Below, piece by piece: positions 55,759-64,000 of a DNA stretch of 64,000 bases (position 1 is its first letter; each line of letters starts with the position of its first letter). Under the pieces are notes generated by a model. The model was not told the origin of the DNA. It searched no databases and was given only the letters and a program-made list of their open reading frames with translations. The stretch covers positions 2,418,001 through 2,482,000 of the forward strand of contig OY752147.1 in assembly GCA_963573315.1 (NCBI GenBank), given 5' to 3'. The translations under genes were made by a program, and so were the position numbers. This DNA is from Entomortierella parvispora (lineage: Eukaryota > Mortierellomycota > Mortierellomycetes > Mortierellales > Mortierellaceae).

Positions 55759-57405
55759 ATGACGTCCTTCAACAATCCCCCAACACTGCTTACGATTCCC
55801 ACGGAGATCATTGAGGCGATCCTGTCGTACCTCCGCCAAAGCGACCTTTGTCGATGTGTTCTCACCTCTCGAGGGTGGAACCGAATCTTCATCCCTTATC
55901 TCTGGCAGAGCCTGGTCATCCATCCACCCAAGCACGCCGACCGGTTCGGTAGGGATGAGGCTCAACAAGCACTGAAGAGGAATGCATCATATGTCCGCGA
56001 GCTGTGTCTCGCCCACAAATCGTTGTACGACCAGTTCCTCCCAAAGTTGGTGACCGTTTACTCCGAGATTGGCGTGGGCGAGCATGTCATTTACTCGATA
56101 GGACCTCTCTCCTGTTTACATTCCTTGGAGCTGATCAATATAAAACTTCAGAGGGGCACGCTCGATAAAGACATCTTTGCCTTGGTTCGACAAAATCCTT
56201 CTCTCCGAAGCTTCAAAATCAGTGTACAGATGGAATCTACAATGTTGGCTCAGCTGGTGACAAAGTACATACCAAATCTGGAGGACCTCGATGTGGACAT
56301 TGTGTGGCATGGAGATCTCAAAGAGCTGCTCGAAAACCTTCCTGAGGGCATTCGCCTTCTAAGAATGAAAGACATCCGACACTACACGACAAAACCACCA
56401 TCAACAGAAGCCTCAAACCCCGATGCTGCGAACCCGGTGAAAAGGAAGATGCGACTTCATCATTCCCTCGAGTGTCTGGATATCTCTGGCAACATTGACA
56501 CAAACCTGGAAAATGTTCTGGTCGCGTTCTTTGAGAGTTGCGGCTCCAAACTAAAGACAATCAGGGGTATGGCGTATAATTGGTCCATCAGTTGCGCACC
56601 TATAGCCACAGCTCTCTCAAACACTGGTTTCATACAGACAGAGTTGCGGCGGAATGTTTTTTTTCAGGACAATGAACCCGACGATAATGTGGCCAAGATC
56701 ATTGCCAGTCCTCCTTGGACCGTTATTGACTTGTGTACACAATGTTTGGGACCCATGGCTGTCAGCGCCCTTTTGAACAATTGTGATAACCTGACGGTGC
56801 TCAATATCAAGGAGCCTGGCATCACTGCGCTCACAGGCGTGTACATGCAAACCATTCTGTCCAAGGCTAAGAATCTGAAATCCCTTCACGTCCATTGGCA
56901 CTCCGATGCTCAAAGTATCAGAGCGACAGATATTCTCGCGACCCAGTGGGCAACCACGACCTTGGAACACATCGACTTCAAGATTCACGTTCCTCGCGTC
57001 TTTGACGAGGATATCACCCAAGAGGACGACCAAGCGGCGGCTATCGAGGCTTCTCGAAACATCCAGCGACAGCTCCTCCGGCGCCTGGGACAACAAATAC
57101 ATCTCAAGAAGCTGGTAATTGGTGGTATGGCTACCACTGCCAGGACTGGGCTGTTTGGGCACCAACGCGATTGTGTCGAGTTCACATTGGAGGCTGGGCT
57201 GGATGAGCTGAAGGAGCTCAAGAAACTTGAGCTGTTGGATATCCACCACATGGATCACCGCGTCGAAGTGCCAGAGATTGAGTGGATGGTCGATAATTGG
57301 CCTCGAATCCACCGTGTCTATGGCATGCGAAATCCCCTCCATCCGAGCAACCTGGTGAAAGAGTGGTTGGAGACCAATGTTTGGAGATGTTGTTTATATT
57401 ATTAA
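55759..57405 (+). CDS. F-box/LRR-like protein, array copy 3 (548 aa)
   Basis: An intact single-exon member starting MTSFNNPPTLLTIPTEIIEA. The F-box motif is as in copy 2, but with CRCVL instead of CQCVL. The LRR-like body aligns over its whole length with copies 2, 4 and 6. Its last ~160 residues (LKKLVIGGMATTARTGLFGH, LDELKELKKLELLDIHHMDH) are nearly identical to copy 4, while the middle (DAQSIRATDILATQW) matches copy 2. It ends VWRCCLYY, where the usual stop is lost and the frame runs into the AATAAA region. The frame extends upstream to 55477, but the promoter box and the shared ATG favour 55759. Confidence 0.88.
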   Translation: MTSFNNPPTLLTIPTEIIEAILSYLRQSDLCRCVLTSRGWNRIFIPYLWQSLVIHPPKHADRFGRDEAQQALKRNASYVRELCLAHKSLYDQFLPKLVTVYSEIGVGEHVIYSIGPLSCLHSLELINIKLQRGTLDKDIFALVRQNPSLRSFKISVQMESTMLAQLVTKYIPNLEDLDVDIVWHGDLKELLENLPEGIRLLRMKDIRHYTTKPPSTEASNPDAANPVKRKMRLHHSLECLDISGNIDTNLENVLVAFFESCGSKLKTIRGMAYNWSISCAPIATALSNTGFIQTELRRNVFFQDNEPDDNVAKIIASPPWTVIDLCTQCLGPMAVSALLNNCDNLTVLNIKEPGITALTGVYMQTILSKAKNLKSLHVHWHSDAQSIRATDILATQWATTTLEHIDFKIHVPRVFDEDITQEDDQAAAIEASRNIQRQLLRRLGQQIHLKKLVIGGMATTARTGLFGHQRDCVEFTLEAGLDELKELKKLELLDIHHMDHRVEVPEIEWMVDNWPRIHRVYGMRNPLHPSNLVKEWLETNVWRCCLYY

Positions 57406-57552
57406 ACAAATACAATTTTGTGTGTGCGCGTTTCTTTTTGTCTCAAGTGTTGGGATTATGAGTTGCGGCCCTTCCCTGCAGGCACAACACAGTCACCAAG
57501 ATCTGTTGAATATTGTGAGCACTCTTTCTTATTTGAGTAAAGTGTGCTTGGA

Positions 57553-57583
57553 GGCGCAGTTTTTGCGTGCGATATAAAGACCC
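57553..57583 (+). promoter_or_regulatory. Array promoter box, copy 4
   Basis: GGCGCAGTTTTTGCGTGCGA followed by TATAAAGACCC; TATAAA at 57573 is about 54 bases before the ATG at 57627. The upstream GAGTAAAGTGTGCTTGGA element is at ~57535. Confidence 0.8.
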
Positions 57584-57626
57584 GCTACTGTGCACACCGA
57601 ACGTCATCCCTTCTCGTTCCGTTCAG

Positions 57627-59294
57627 ATGACTTCCCTCAGCAATCCCCCAACACTGCTTACGATTCCCACGGAGATCTTTGAGGCGATCCTGTCGTACCT
57701 CCGCCAAAGCGACCTTTGTCAATGTGTTCTCACCTCTCGAGGGTGGAACAGGATCTTCATCCCTTACCTCTGGCAGAGCCTGGTCATCCATTCACGCAAG
57801 CGCGCGGACCAGTTCGGTAGGGATGAGGCCCAACAAGCACTGAAGATGAATGCATCATATGTCCGCGAGCTACGTCTTGCCCACGCATCGTTGTATGATC
57901 AGTTCCTCCCAAAATTGGTGACCGTTTACTCCGAGATGGGCGTGGGCGAACATGTCATTTACAAGATAGGTCCTCTCTCCCGTCTACACTCCTTGGAGTT
58001 GTGCTATATGAGACTTCCGAAGGGCGCCACACTCGACAAAGGCATCTTTGCACTGGTTCGACAAAATCCTTCTCTCCGGCGCCTCAAGATTAGTTTGCAT
58101 ATGGAATCTACAATGTTGGCTCAGCTGGTGACAAAGTACATACCAAATCTGGAGGACCTCGATGTGGACATTGCGTGGAAGGGAGATCTCAAAGAGCTGC
58201 TTGAGAACCTTCCAGAGAGTATTCGCCTTCTAAGAATGAAAGACATCCGACACGTCAAGCCAAAACCACCATCAGCAGAATCCTCAAACCCCGATGAAGC
58301 GAGCCTGGTGAAAAGGAAAGTGCGACTTCATCATTCCCTCAAGTCTCTTGATATCTCTGGCTTCATTGACACAAACCTGGAAAATGTTCTGGTCGCGTTC
58401 TTTGAGAGTTGCGGCCCCAAACTAAAGACAATCAGGGGTACGGTGTATAATTGGTCCATCAGTTGCGCACCTATAGCCACAGCTCTCTTGAACATTGGTT
58501 TTGTTCATACAGAGTTGCGGCGACATATATTCCAGCGCGATGAACCTGATGATAATATGGCCAAGATCATTGCAAGTTCTCCTTGGACCATTATTGACTT
58601 GTATACACAATCTTTGGGACCCATGGCTGTCAATGCCATTTTGGACAATTGTGACAACCTGACGGCGCTCGATATCATGGAACCTGGCAACACTGCGCTC
58701 ACAGGCGCGCACATGCAAACCATTCTGTCCAAGGCCAAGAACCTGAAATCCCTTCAAGTGCATTGGCTCCTTGATGCCCAAAAGATCAACGCGACAGATA
58801 TTCTCGCATCCCAGTGGGCAACCACAACCTTGGAACACATCGACTTCAAGATTCACGTCCCTCGCGTCTTTGACGAGGATATCACCGAAGAGGACGACCA
58901 AGCGGCGGCTATCGAGACTTCTCGAAGCATCCAGCGACAGCTCCTCCGGCGCCTAGGACAACAAATACATCTCAAGAAGCTGGTAATTGGTGGTATGGCT
59001 ACCACTGCCAGGACTGGGCTGTTTGGGCACCAACGCGATTGTGTCGAGTTCACATTGGAGGCTGGGCTGGATGAGCTGAAGGAGCTCAAGAAACTTGAGC
59101 TGTTGGATATCCACCACATGGATCACCGCGTCGGAGTGCCAGAGCTTGAGTGGATGGTCGATAATTGGCCTCAAATCAACCTTGTCATAGGCATGTGGGA
59201 TTCCCTCCATCCGAGCGACTTGGTAAAAGAGTGGCTGGTGTTCAATCACCTGGAGATCAATCACCTGGGAATCAATCACCCCGTTTGGAGATGA
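57627..59294 (+). CDS. F-box/LRR-like protein, array copy 4 (555 aa)
   Basis: An intact single-exon member starting MTSLSNPPTLLTIPTEIFEA. F-box and LRR-like body are as in the other copies. It is a visible mosaic. The segment EPGNTALTGAHMQTILSKAK through ATDILASQW matches copies 6 and 7, whereas the following LKKLVIGGMATTARTGLFGH block matches copy 3. The C-terminus is unique, with a short repeat (NHLEINHLGINHPVWR) coded by an AATCACC/GATCAATCACC tandem. AATAAA is at 59307-59312. Likely an SCF adaptor; target unknown. Confidence 0.88.
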   Translation: MTSLSNPPTLLTIPTEIFEAILSYLRQSDLCQCVLTSRGWNRIFIPYLWQSLVIHSRKRADQFGRDEAQQALKMNASYVRELRLAHASLYDQFLPKLVTVYSEMGVGEHVIYKIGPLSRLHSLELCYMRLPKGATLDKGIFALVRQNPSLRRLKISLHMESTMLAQLVTKYIPNLEDLDVDIAWKGDLKELLENLPESIRLLRMKDIRHVKPKPPSAESSNPDEASLVKRKVRLHHSLKSLDISGFIDTNLENVLVAFFESCGPKLKTIRGTVYNWSISCAPIATALLNIGFVHTELRRHIFQRDEPDDNMAKIIASSPWTIIDLYTQSLGPMAVNAILDNCDNLTALDIMEPGNTALTGAHMQTILSKAKNLKSLQVHWLLDAQKINATDILASQWATTTLEHIDFKIHVPRVFDEDITEEDDQAAAIETSRSIQRQLLRRLGQQIHLKKLVIGGMATTARTGLFGHQRDCVEFTLEAGLDELKELKKLELLDIHHMDHRVGVPELEWMVDNWPQINLVIGMWDSLHPSDLVKEWLVFNHLEINHLGINHPVWR

Positions 59295-59306
59295 GATGTC
59301 GATGCC

Positions 59307-59312
59307 AATAAA
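59307..59312 (+). terminator. Polyadenylation signal, copy 4
   Basis: AATAAACAAATG just after the stop at 59294, in the same position as after copy 2. Confidence 0.65.
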
Positions 59313-59609
59313 CAAATGAAAATTTTGTGATAGTTTTGTTTGTGCGCGTTTCTTTTTGTCACAAGTGTTGGGATTATGAAAGTGAAAGCTGTAGAAGCCG
59401 GATCTCCAATTGAGTGACTATGATCATTGAGAGATCGCCTATGATTGAGGTGTCTGTCGAGCACACGCTCAATTGGGGACACAGAGGTCATCGCCATTTG
59501 GTGCGAGCAGTTATCATCAGTAGTGGGACCTCAGCTCTTGAGCTACCCGGGACCGAAACGTGGGTAGTCTTCAGTAATTCTAGGCAGGACAGCCATAGAG
59601 TGGAAACGT

Positions 59610-60120
59610 GAAAGGACATCGAGATGTTCGACTCGTTCCTAACGTCGACCAATATTCTGTCTACAGGTCCGTCCTTCTCAATTGCCTGCACACCTTGGAG
59701 TTGTTATATATCAGATGTCCGAAAAACTCTCTGCAAGGAAACGGCGCGGCCCTTGTTCTACAAGACCCCTTCCTAAAAAGCCTCAGGATCAGTGCGCGAA
59801 TGAGCTCGAAGGATGTGTTAAAGTTGGTAAAAGAGTGCGCACCGAATCTGGAGGACTTTGATCTAGACAAGCTGTGACAAGGGGATGTCTCCGAACTTCC
59901 TGAGGCCATCCCTGAGAGTATTCGCATTTTAAGACTGAGAAATGTTCGTCAATTGGTACCACAATCGTCAACCGTGGCCCTGAAAACCGATCATGTGGAC
60001 CCAATGACAAGGAAAGAGAATCCCCATCTTGCACTCGAGTATTTCTAGATCTCTGGCTATCTGGGAGGAATACAAGAGGATTTTCTGATTCAGTTCTTCA
60101 AGAGTTGCAAGGTCTGTTGA
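59610..60120 (+). pseudogene. F-box/LRR array copy 5, headless relic
   Basis: Only an inner part of the LRR region remains: LHTLELLYIRCPKNSLQGN, MSSKDVLKLVKECAPNLEDF, then IPESIRILRLRNVRQLVPQS. The F-box and the whole C-terminal third are gone. In-frame stops occur at 59875-59877 (TGA) and 60046-60048 (TAG where copy 7 has GAG). Its closest relative is the middle of copy 7, so it belongs to the divergent branch. It has no promoter box of its own; the box at 60178 serves copy 6. Confidence 0.8.
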
Positions 60121-60177
60121 TATTGTGAGCAGCTCCTCATTTGAGTAAAGTTTGTATGGTGACGAGACTACATGGAG

Positions 60178-60208
60178 GCGCAGTTTTGCGTGCGATATAA
60201 AGACCCCG
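60178..60208 (+). promoter_or_regulatory. Array promoter box, copy 6
   Basis: GGCGCAGTTTTGCGTGCGAT followed by ATAAAGACCCC; TATAAA about 42 bases before the ATG at 60239. A GAGTAAAGT element precedes it at ~60143. Confidence 0.8.
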
Positions 60209-60238
60209 CAACTGTGTACGAGGGCTTTTTGCTATCAA

Positions 60239-61879
60239 ATGACGTCCCCCGACAATCCCCCAGCACTGCCCACGATTTCCAAGGAGATCTTTGAGGCAAT
60301 CCTGCCGTACCTCCGCCAAAGCGACCTTTGTCAATGTGTTCTCACTTCTCGAGCATGGAACAGGATCTTCATCCCTTACCTCTGGCAGAGCCTGGTCATA
60401 CATTCACGCAAGCGCGCCGACCAGTTCGGTAGGGATGAGGCCCAACAGGCACTCAAGAGGAATGCATCATATGTCCGCGAGCTACGTCTTTCCCACGAGT
60501 CACTGAACGACCAGTTCCTCCCAAAGTTAGTGACCCTTTACTCCGAGATTGGCGTGGGCGAACATGTCATTTACTCGATGGGACCTCTCTCCTGTCTACA
60601 TTCCTTGGAGTTGTGCTATATCAAACCTCCTAAGGGCGCGCTCGACAAAGACATCTTTGCCCTGGTGCGACAAAATCCTTCTCTCCGGCGCCTCAAGATC
60701 AATGTGCAGATTAGATCTACAACGTTGACACAGCTGGTGACAAAATACATGCCAAATCTGGAGGACCTCGATGTGGACATTGCGTGGAGGGGAGATCTCA
60801 AAGAGCTGCTCGAGAACCTTCCAGAGAGTATTCGCCTTCTAAGAATGAAAGACATCCGACACTACACGACAAAACCACCATCAGCAGAAGCCTCGAAACC
60901 CGATGACGCGAACCCGGTGAAAAGGAAGGCGCGACTTCATCATTCCCTCGAGTTTCTTGATATCTCTGGTGTTATTTATGTAAAACCGGAGAATGTGCTG
61001 GCCGGTTTCTTTGAGAGTTGCGGCCCCAAACTAAAGACTATCCGGGGTATGGCGCACAACTGGTCCATCAACTACGCACCTATTACCACAGCTCTGTCGA
61101 ACACTCGTTTCGTTCAGACAGAGTTGCGGCGACATACATTCCAGCGCAATGAATCCGACGATATTGTGGCCAAGATCATTGCCAGTTTTGCCTGGACCGT
61201 TATGGACTTGTATACAAAATCTTTGGGACCCATGGCTGTCAATGCCATTTTGGACAATTGTGATAACCTGACGGCGCTCGATATCATGGAACCAGGTAAC
61301 ACTGCGCTCACAGGCGCGCACATGCAAACCATTATGTCCAAGGCCAAGCACCTGAAATCCCTTCAAGTCCATTGGCTCCTGAGTGCTCAAAAGATCAGTG
61401 CGACAGATATTCTCGCATCCCAGTGGGCAAGCACAACCTTGGAGCACATCGATTTCAAGATTCACGTCCCTCGCGTCTTTGACGAGGATATCACCGAAGA
61501 GGACGACCAAGCGGCGGCTATTGAGACTTCTCGAAACATCCAGCGACAGCTCCTCCAGCGCCTGGGACAACAAATACATCTCAAAAATCTCGTAATTGGT
61601 GGTACGGCCATCACTGCCAGGACCGGGATGAGTGGGTACCAGCGCGATTGCGTCGAGTTCACACTGGAGACCGGACTGGATGGGCTGAAGGACCTCAAGA
61701 AGCTTGAGCTGTTGGATATCACCTATATGGATCACCGCGCTGGAGTGCCAGAGCTTGAGTGGATGGTCGATAATTGGCCTCGAATCCACCGTGTCTATGG
61801 CATGCGGAATCCCCTCCATCCGAGCGACTTTGTGAAAGAGTGGTTAAAGATAAATCTGCCCTCCTGGGGATGGGTCTAA
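60239..61879 (+). CDS. F-box/LRR-like protein, array copy 6 (546 aa)
   Basis: An intact single-exon member starting MTSPDNPPALPTISKEIFEA; here the F-box Pro is replaced (ISKEIF instead of IPTEIF), a possible effect on Skp1 contact. The LRR body includes LCYIKPPKGALDKDIFALVR and NPSLRRLKINVQI. The region EPGNTALTGAHMQTIMSKAK to ATDILASQW matches copies 4 and 7. The C-terminal block (LKNLVIGGTAITARTGMSGY, LELLDITYMDHRAGVPELEW) matches copies 2 and 7. The 3' flank differs from the other copies: no AATAAACAAATACAATT block was seen after the stop. Confidence 0.88.
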   Translation: MTSPDNPPALPTISKEIFEAILPYLRQSDLCQCVLTSRAWNRIFIPYLWQSLVIHSRKRADQFGRDEAQQALKRNASYVRELRLSHESLNDQFLPKLVTLYSEIGVGEHVIYSMGPLSCLHSLELCYIKPPKGALDKDIFALVRQNPSLRRLKINVQIRSTTLTQLVTKYMPNLEDLDVDIAWRGDLKELLENLPESIRLLRMKDIRHYTTKPPSAEASKPDDANPVKRKARLHHSLEFLDISGVIYVKPENVLAGFFESCGPKLKTIRGMAHNWSINYAPITTALSNTRFVQTELRRHTFQRNESDDIVAKIIASFAWTVMDLYTKSLGPMAVNAILDNCDNLTALDIMEPGNTALTGAHMQTIMSKAKHLKSLQVHWLLSAQKISATDILASQWASTTLEHIDFKIHVPRVFDEDITEEDDQAAAIETSRNIQRQLLQRLGQQIHLKNLVIGGTAITARTGMSGYQRDCVEFTLETGLDGLKDLKKLELLDITYMDHRAGVPELEWMVDNWPRIHRVYGMRNPLHPSDFVKEWLKINLPSWGWV

Positions 61880-62048
61880 GGAACAATATACGCAGGGTAC
61901 AGGAAATATACAAATATATACGCCAATAGACACGTCTCTTCTCCCCTCTGCCCTGCACGATTTGGCAAAGTCCCATGCATGTGGGGCGAAGATCGCAGAT
62001 AGAATAGAATCTTGTTATCCTACAGGGTTGAATTCACCCCTTTCCACA

Positions 62049-63675
62049 ATGACTTCTCTCACTGCTCCCCCGTCACTGGTCACGATTCCCACGGAGACAC
62101 TGGAAGAGATTTTGCTGTACCTCAGTCAAGCAGATCTTTGTTATTGTGTCTGTACCTCTTGAGAGTGGAACAGGACCCTGATCCCTTACGCTTTTCATTG
62201 ATACATACAAACAAGTCGGCCTCTTCTATAGGGAGGGAACTCAGCACGCCTTGAAGAGGAATGCGTCGTTTATCCGCGAGCTACGTCTCATCCACAGGTC
62301 GATGTACGATCAATTCCTTCCAACGTTGGAGACTGTCCACTCTGAACCAGACATAAGCCAACACTCTGTCTACAGGACCGGCCTTTTCACCCGCCTGCAC
62401 ACCTTGGAGTTGTTATTTTTCAATTGTCCGAAGAACTCTATCCAAGGAAACATGGCGGCTCTTGTTCGACAAAACCCCTTTCTCGGACGCCTCAAGTTCA
62501 GAGCGCGGATGAGCTCGAAGGATGTTAAAGTTGGTAAAAGAGTGCGCACCGAATCTGGAGGACTTTGATCTGGACAAGCTGTGGGGATGTTGCCGAACTT
62601 CTTGAGGCCATTCCTGAGAGTATTCGCATTTTAAGACTGAGAAATGTTCGTCAGTTGGTACCACAATCGTCAACCGTGGCTCTGAAAACCGATCATATGG
62701 GCCCGCCAGCAAGGAAAGCGCGTCCCCATCTTGCACTCGAGTATTTCGAGATCTCTAGTTCTCCGGGAGCAATGCAATCGGATATTGTGATTCATTTCCT
62801 CAAGGGCTGCGTTCCTAAGCTACAGACAGTCCGTGGCACTCCCTTTACATGGCACAAGGTCAACGTGGCTGTTTTACAAGCCCTGTCGAGTATTGGTTTC
62901 GTTTGGACGGCGTTACGTCAGGATAATCTGTCGCTTTATGAAGCCGACAGCAATGTGGCCACGACTATCGCCCACAGCCCCTGGAGCGTGATAGAGGCCT
63001 ACACACGGTGGTTTGGGCCAATGGCTGTCAAAGCGCTGGTAGAGAACTGTGACAATCTCACGGTGCTCAATATCATGGAACCCAGGAACACGGCACTCAC
63101 GGGCGCGCACATGCAAACAATTCTGTCCAAGGCCAAGAACCTGAAATCTCTTCAAGTCCATTGGCTCCTGAGTGCTCAAAAGATCAGTGCGACGGATATT
63201 CTCGCATCCCAGTGGGTAACCACGGCCTTGGAACACATTGACTTCAAGATTCACGTCCCTCGTATCTTTGACGAAGATATGACCGAAGAGGACGACCGAG
63301 TGGCGGCTATCGAGACCTCTCGAAACATCCAACGACAGCTCCTCCGGCGCTTGAGACAACAAATACATCTCAAAAATCTCGTAATTGGGTGGTACGGCCA
63401 CCACTGCCGGGACCGGGATGAGTGGGTACCAACACGATTGCGTCGAGTTCACATTGGAGACTGGGCTGGATGAGCTGAAGGAGCTCAAGAAACTTGAGCT
63501 GTTGAATATCAGCCACATGGATCACCGCGTCGGAGTGCCAGAACTTGAGTGGATGATCGATAATTGGCCTCGAATCCACCGTATCTATGGCATGCGGAAT
63601 CCCCTCCATCTGAGCGACTTGGTGAAAGAGTGGTTGGAGATCAGTCGCCCCTTCAGAAGATGTCGTTTCCAATAA
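62049..63675 (+). pseudogene. F-box/LRR array copy 7, chimeric and broken
   Basis: ATG at 62049 opens MTSLTAPPSLVTIPTETLEE, then a TGA at 62160-62162 replaces the CGA of TSRGWN (CTCGAG to CTTGAG, a C-to-T change). Further breaks are a frame shift near 62190-62220, a 2-base loss near 62523 relative to copy 5, and a 1-base gain at ~63385-63390 (GGGTGG for GGTGG). The 5' two thirds resemble copies 1 and 5 (NCPKNSIQGN, SSIGFVWTAL). From about 63020 onward it is close to copies 4 and 6, including the polyadenylation block at 63671. No GGCGCAG promoter box is present before its ATG. Confidence 0.85.
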
Positions 63676-63676
63676 A
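63671..63676 (+). terminator. Polyadenylation signal, copy 7
   Basis: CCAATAAACAAATACAATTT, the same block as after copy 2, kept although the gene is broken. Confidence 0.6.
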
Positions 63677-63726
63677 CAAATACAATTTTGTGTGTGCGCC
63701 TTCTTATTTGAGCAAAGTGTGCTTGG

Positions 63727-63757
63727 AGGCGCAGTTTTGCATGCGATATAAAGATCC
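63727..63757 (+). promoter_or_regulatory. Array promoter box, copy 8
   Basis: GGCGCAGTTTTGCATGCGAT followed by ATAAAGATCCG; TATAAA about 50 bases before the ATG at 63798. A GAGCAAAGTGTGCTTGGA element lies just upstream. Confidence 0.8.
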
Positions 63758-63797
63758 GCTACTGTGCACACCGAAGGTCCCTTCTCGTTCCGTTCAG

Positions 63798-64000
63798 ATG
63801 ACTTCCCTCAACAATCCCCCTACACTGCTCACGATTCCCACGGAGATCATTGAGGCGATCCTTCCAGACCTCCGCCAAAGCGACCTTTGTCAATGTGTTC
63901 TCGCATCTCGAGGATGGAACAGGATCTTCATCCCTTATCTCTGGCAGAGCCTGGTCATACATTCACGCAAGCGCGCCGACAGGTTCGGTGGGGATGAGGC
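63798..64000 (+). CDS. F-box/LRR-like protein, array copy 8, cut by window end
   Basis: Only the first ~67 codons lie in the window. They encode MTSLNNPPTLLTIPTEIIEA and a complete F-box through LWQSLVIHSRKRADRFGGDE with no lesion. Differences from copies 2-4 are few (LPDLRQ, CVLASRGW). The 5' flank is nearly the same as that of copy 4 (ACCGAAGGTCCCTTCTCGTT against a slightly longer form), so the two are probably recent duplicates. The array continues beyond the window. Confidence 0.8.
   Translation, partial: MTSLNNPPTLLTIPTEIIEAILPDLRQSDLCQCVLASRGWNRIFIPYLWQSLVIHSRKRADRFGGDE

Overview
The window looks like nuclear DNA of an early-diverging filamentous fungus, most likely a Mortierella/Linnemannia-type member of Mortierellomycotina. 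The signs are about 50% GC, intron-rich genes with GTAAGT-like donors and short introns, pyrimidine-rich 5' leaders, very Gln/Ser-rich disordered proteins, and single-exon F-box/LRR genes in tandem. This placement is inference; no rRNA or barcode locus is present. All exon boundaries were built by hand from reading frame, GT/GC donors, AG acceptors and family conservation.

Positions 1-31,000 are mostly core eukaryotic housekeeping genes on both strands: a four-TM protein with a long Gln-rich tail (452-3274), a small Gln-rich protein (3834-4205), a CBS/PB1 tail-anchored protein (5845-8166, -), a mitochondrial-type Fe-S L-serine dehydratase (8909-11787, -), NTF2 (13347-14141), bystin/ENP1 (14542-16226, -), an AVT3-like vacuolar amino-acid transporter (16627-18504, -), a YIPF6/Yip4-like Golgi protein (20055-21318), a YPP1/TTC7 PI4-kinase scaffold (22984-26779), and two related small EF-hand genes (27827-28212 and 30418-30793, -) whose first coding exon is only the ATG.

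Positions 31,000-51,000 hold a mucin-like single-pass membrane protein (-), a large coiled-coil Gln/His-rich protein (+), a PROPPIN autophagy WD40 protein (-), two small disordered proteins, a 1,921-residue UFD4/TRIP12 HECT ubiquitin ligase (42751-49293) and a sigma-like glutathione S-transferase (50077-50967). Several neighbours are divergent and share a promoter region.

From about 51,830 to the window end lies a head-to-tail array of eight F-box/leucine-rich copies, all on the + strand and spaced about 1.75-2.6 kb. Four are intact (539-555 residues), one is cut by the window edge, and three are decayed. Every copy with an open frame has the same roughly 30-bp promoter box (GGCGCAGTTTTGCGTGC followed by a TATA motif) 30-60 bp before its ATG; the three decayed copies lack it or have only a degenerate trace. 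Copies are mosaics of one another, which points to gene conversion. This birth-and-death array of putative SCF adaptors is the most notable accessory feature. No transposase, CRISPR array, tRNA or rRNA gene was recognised.
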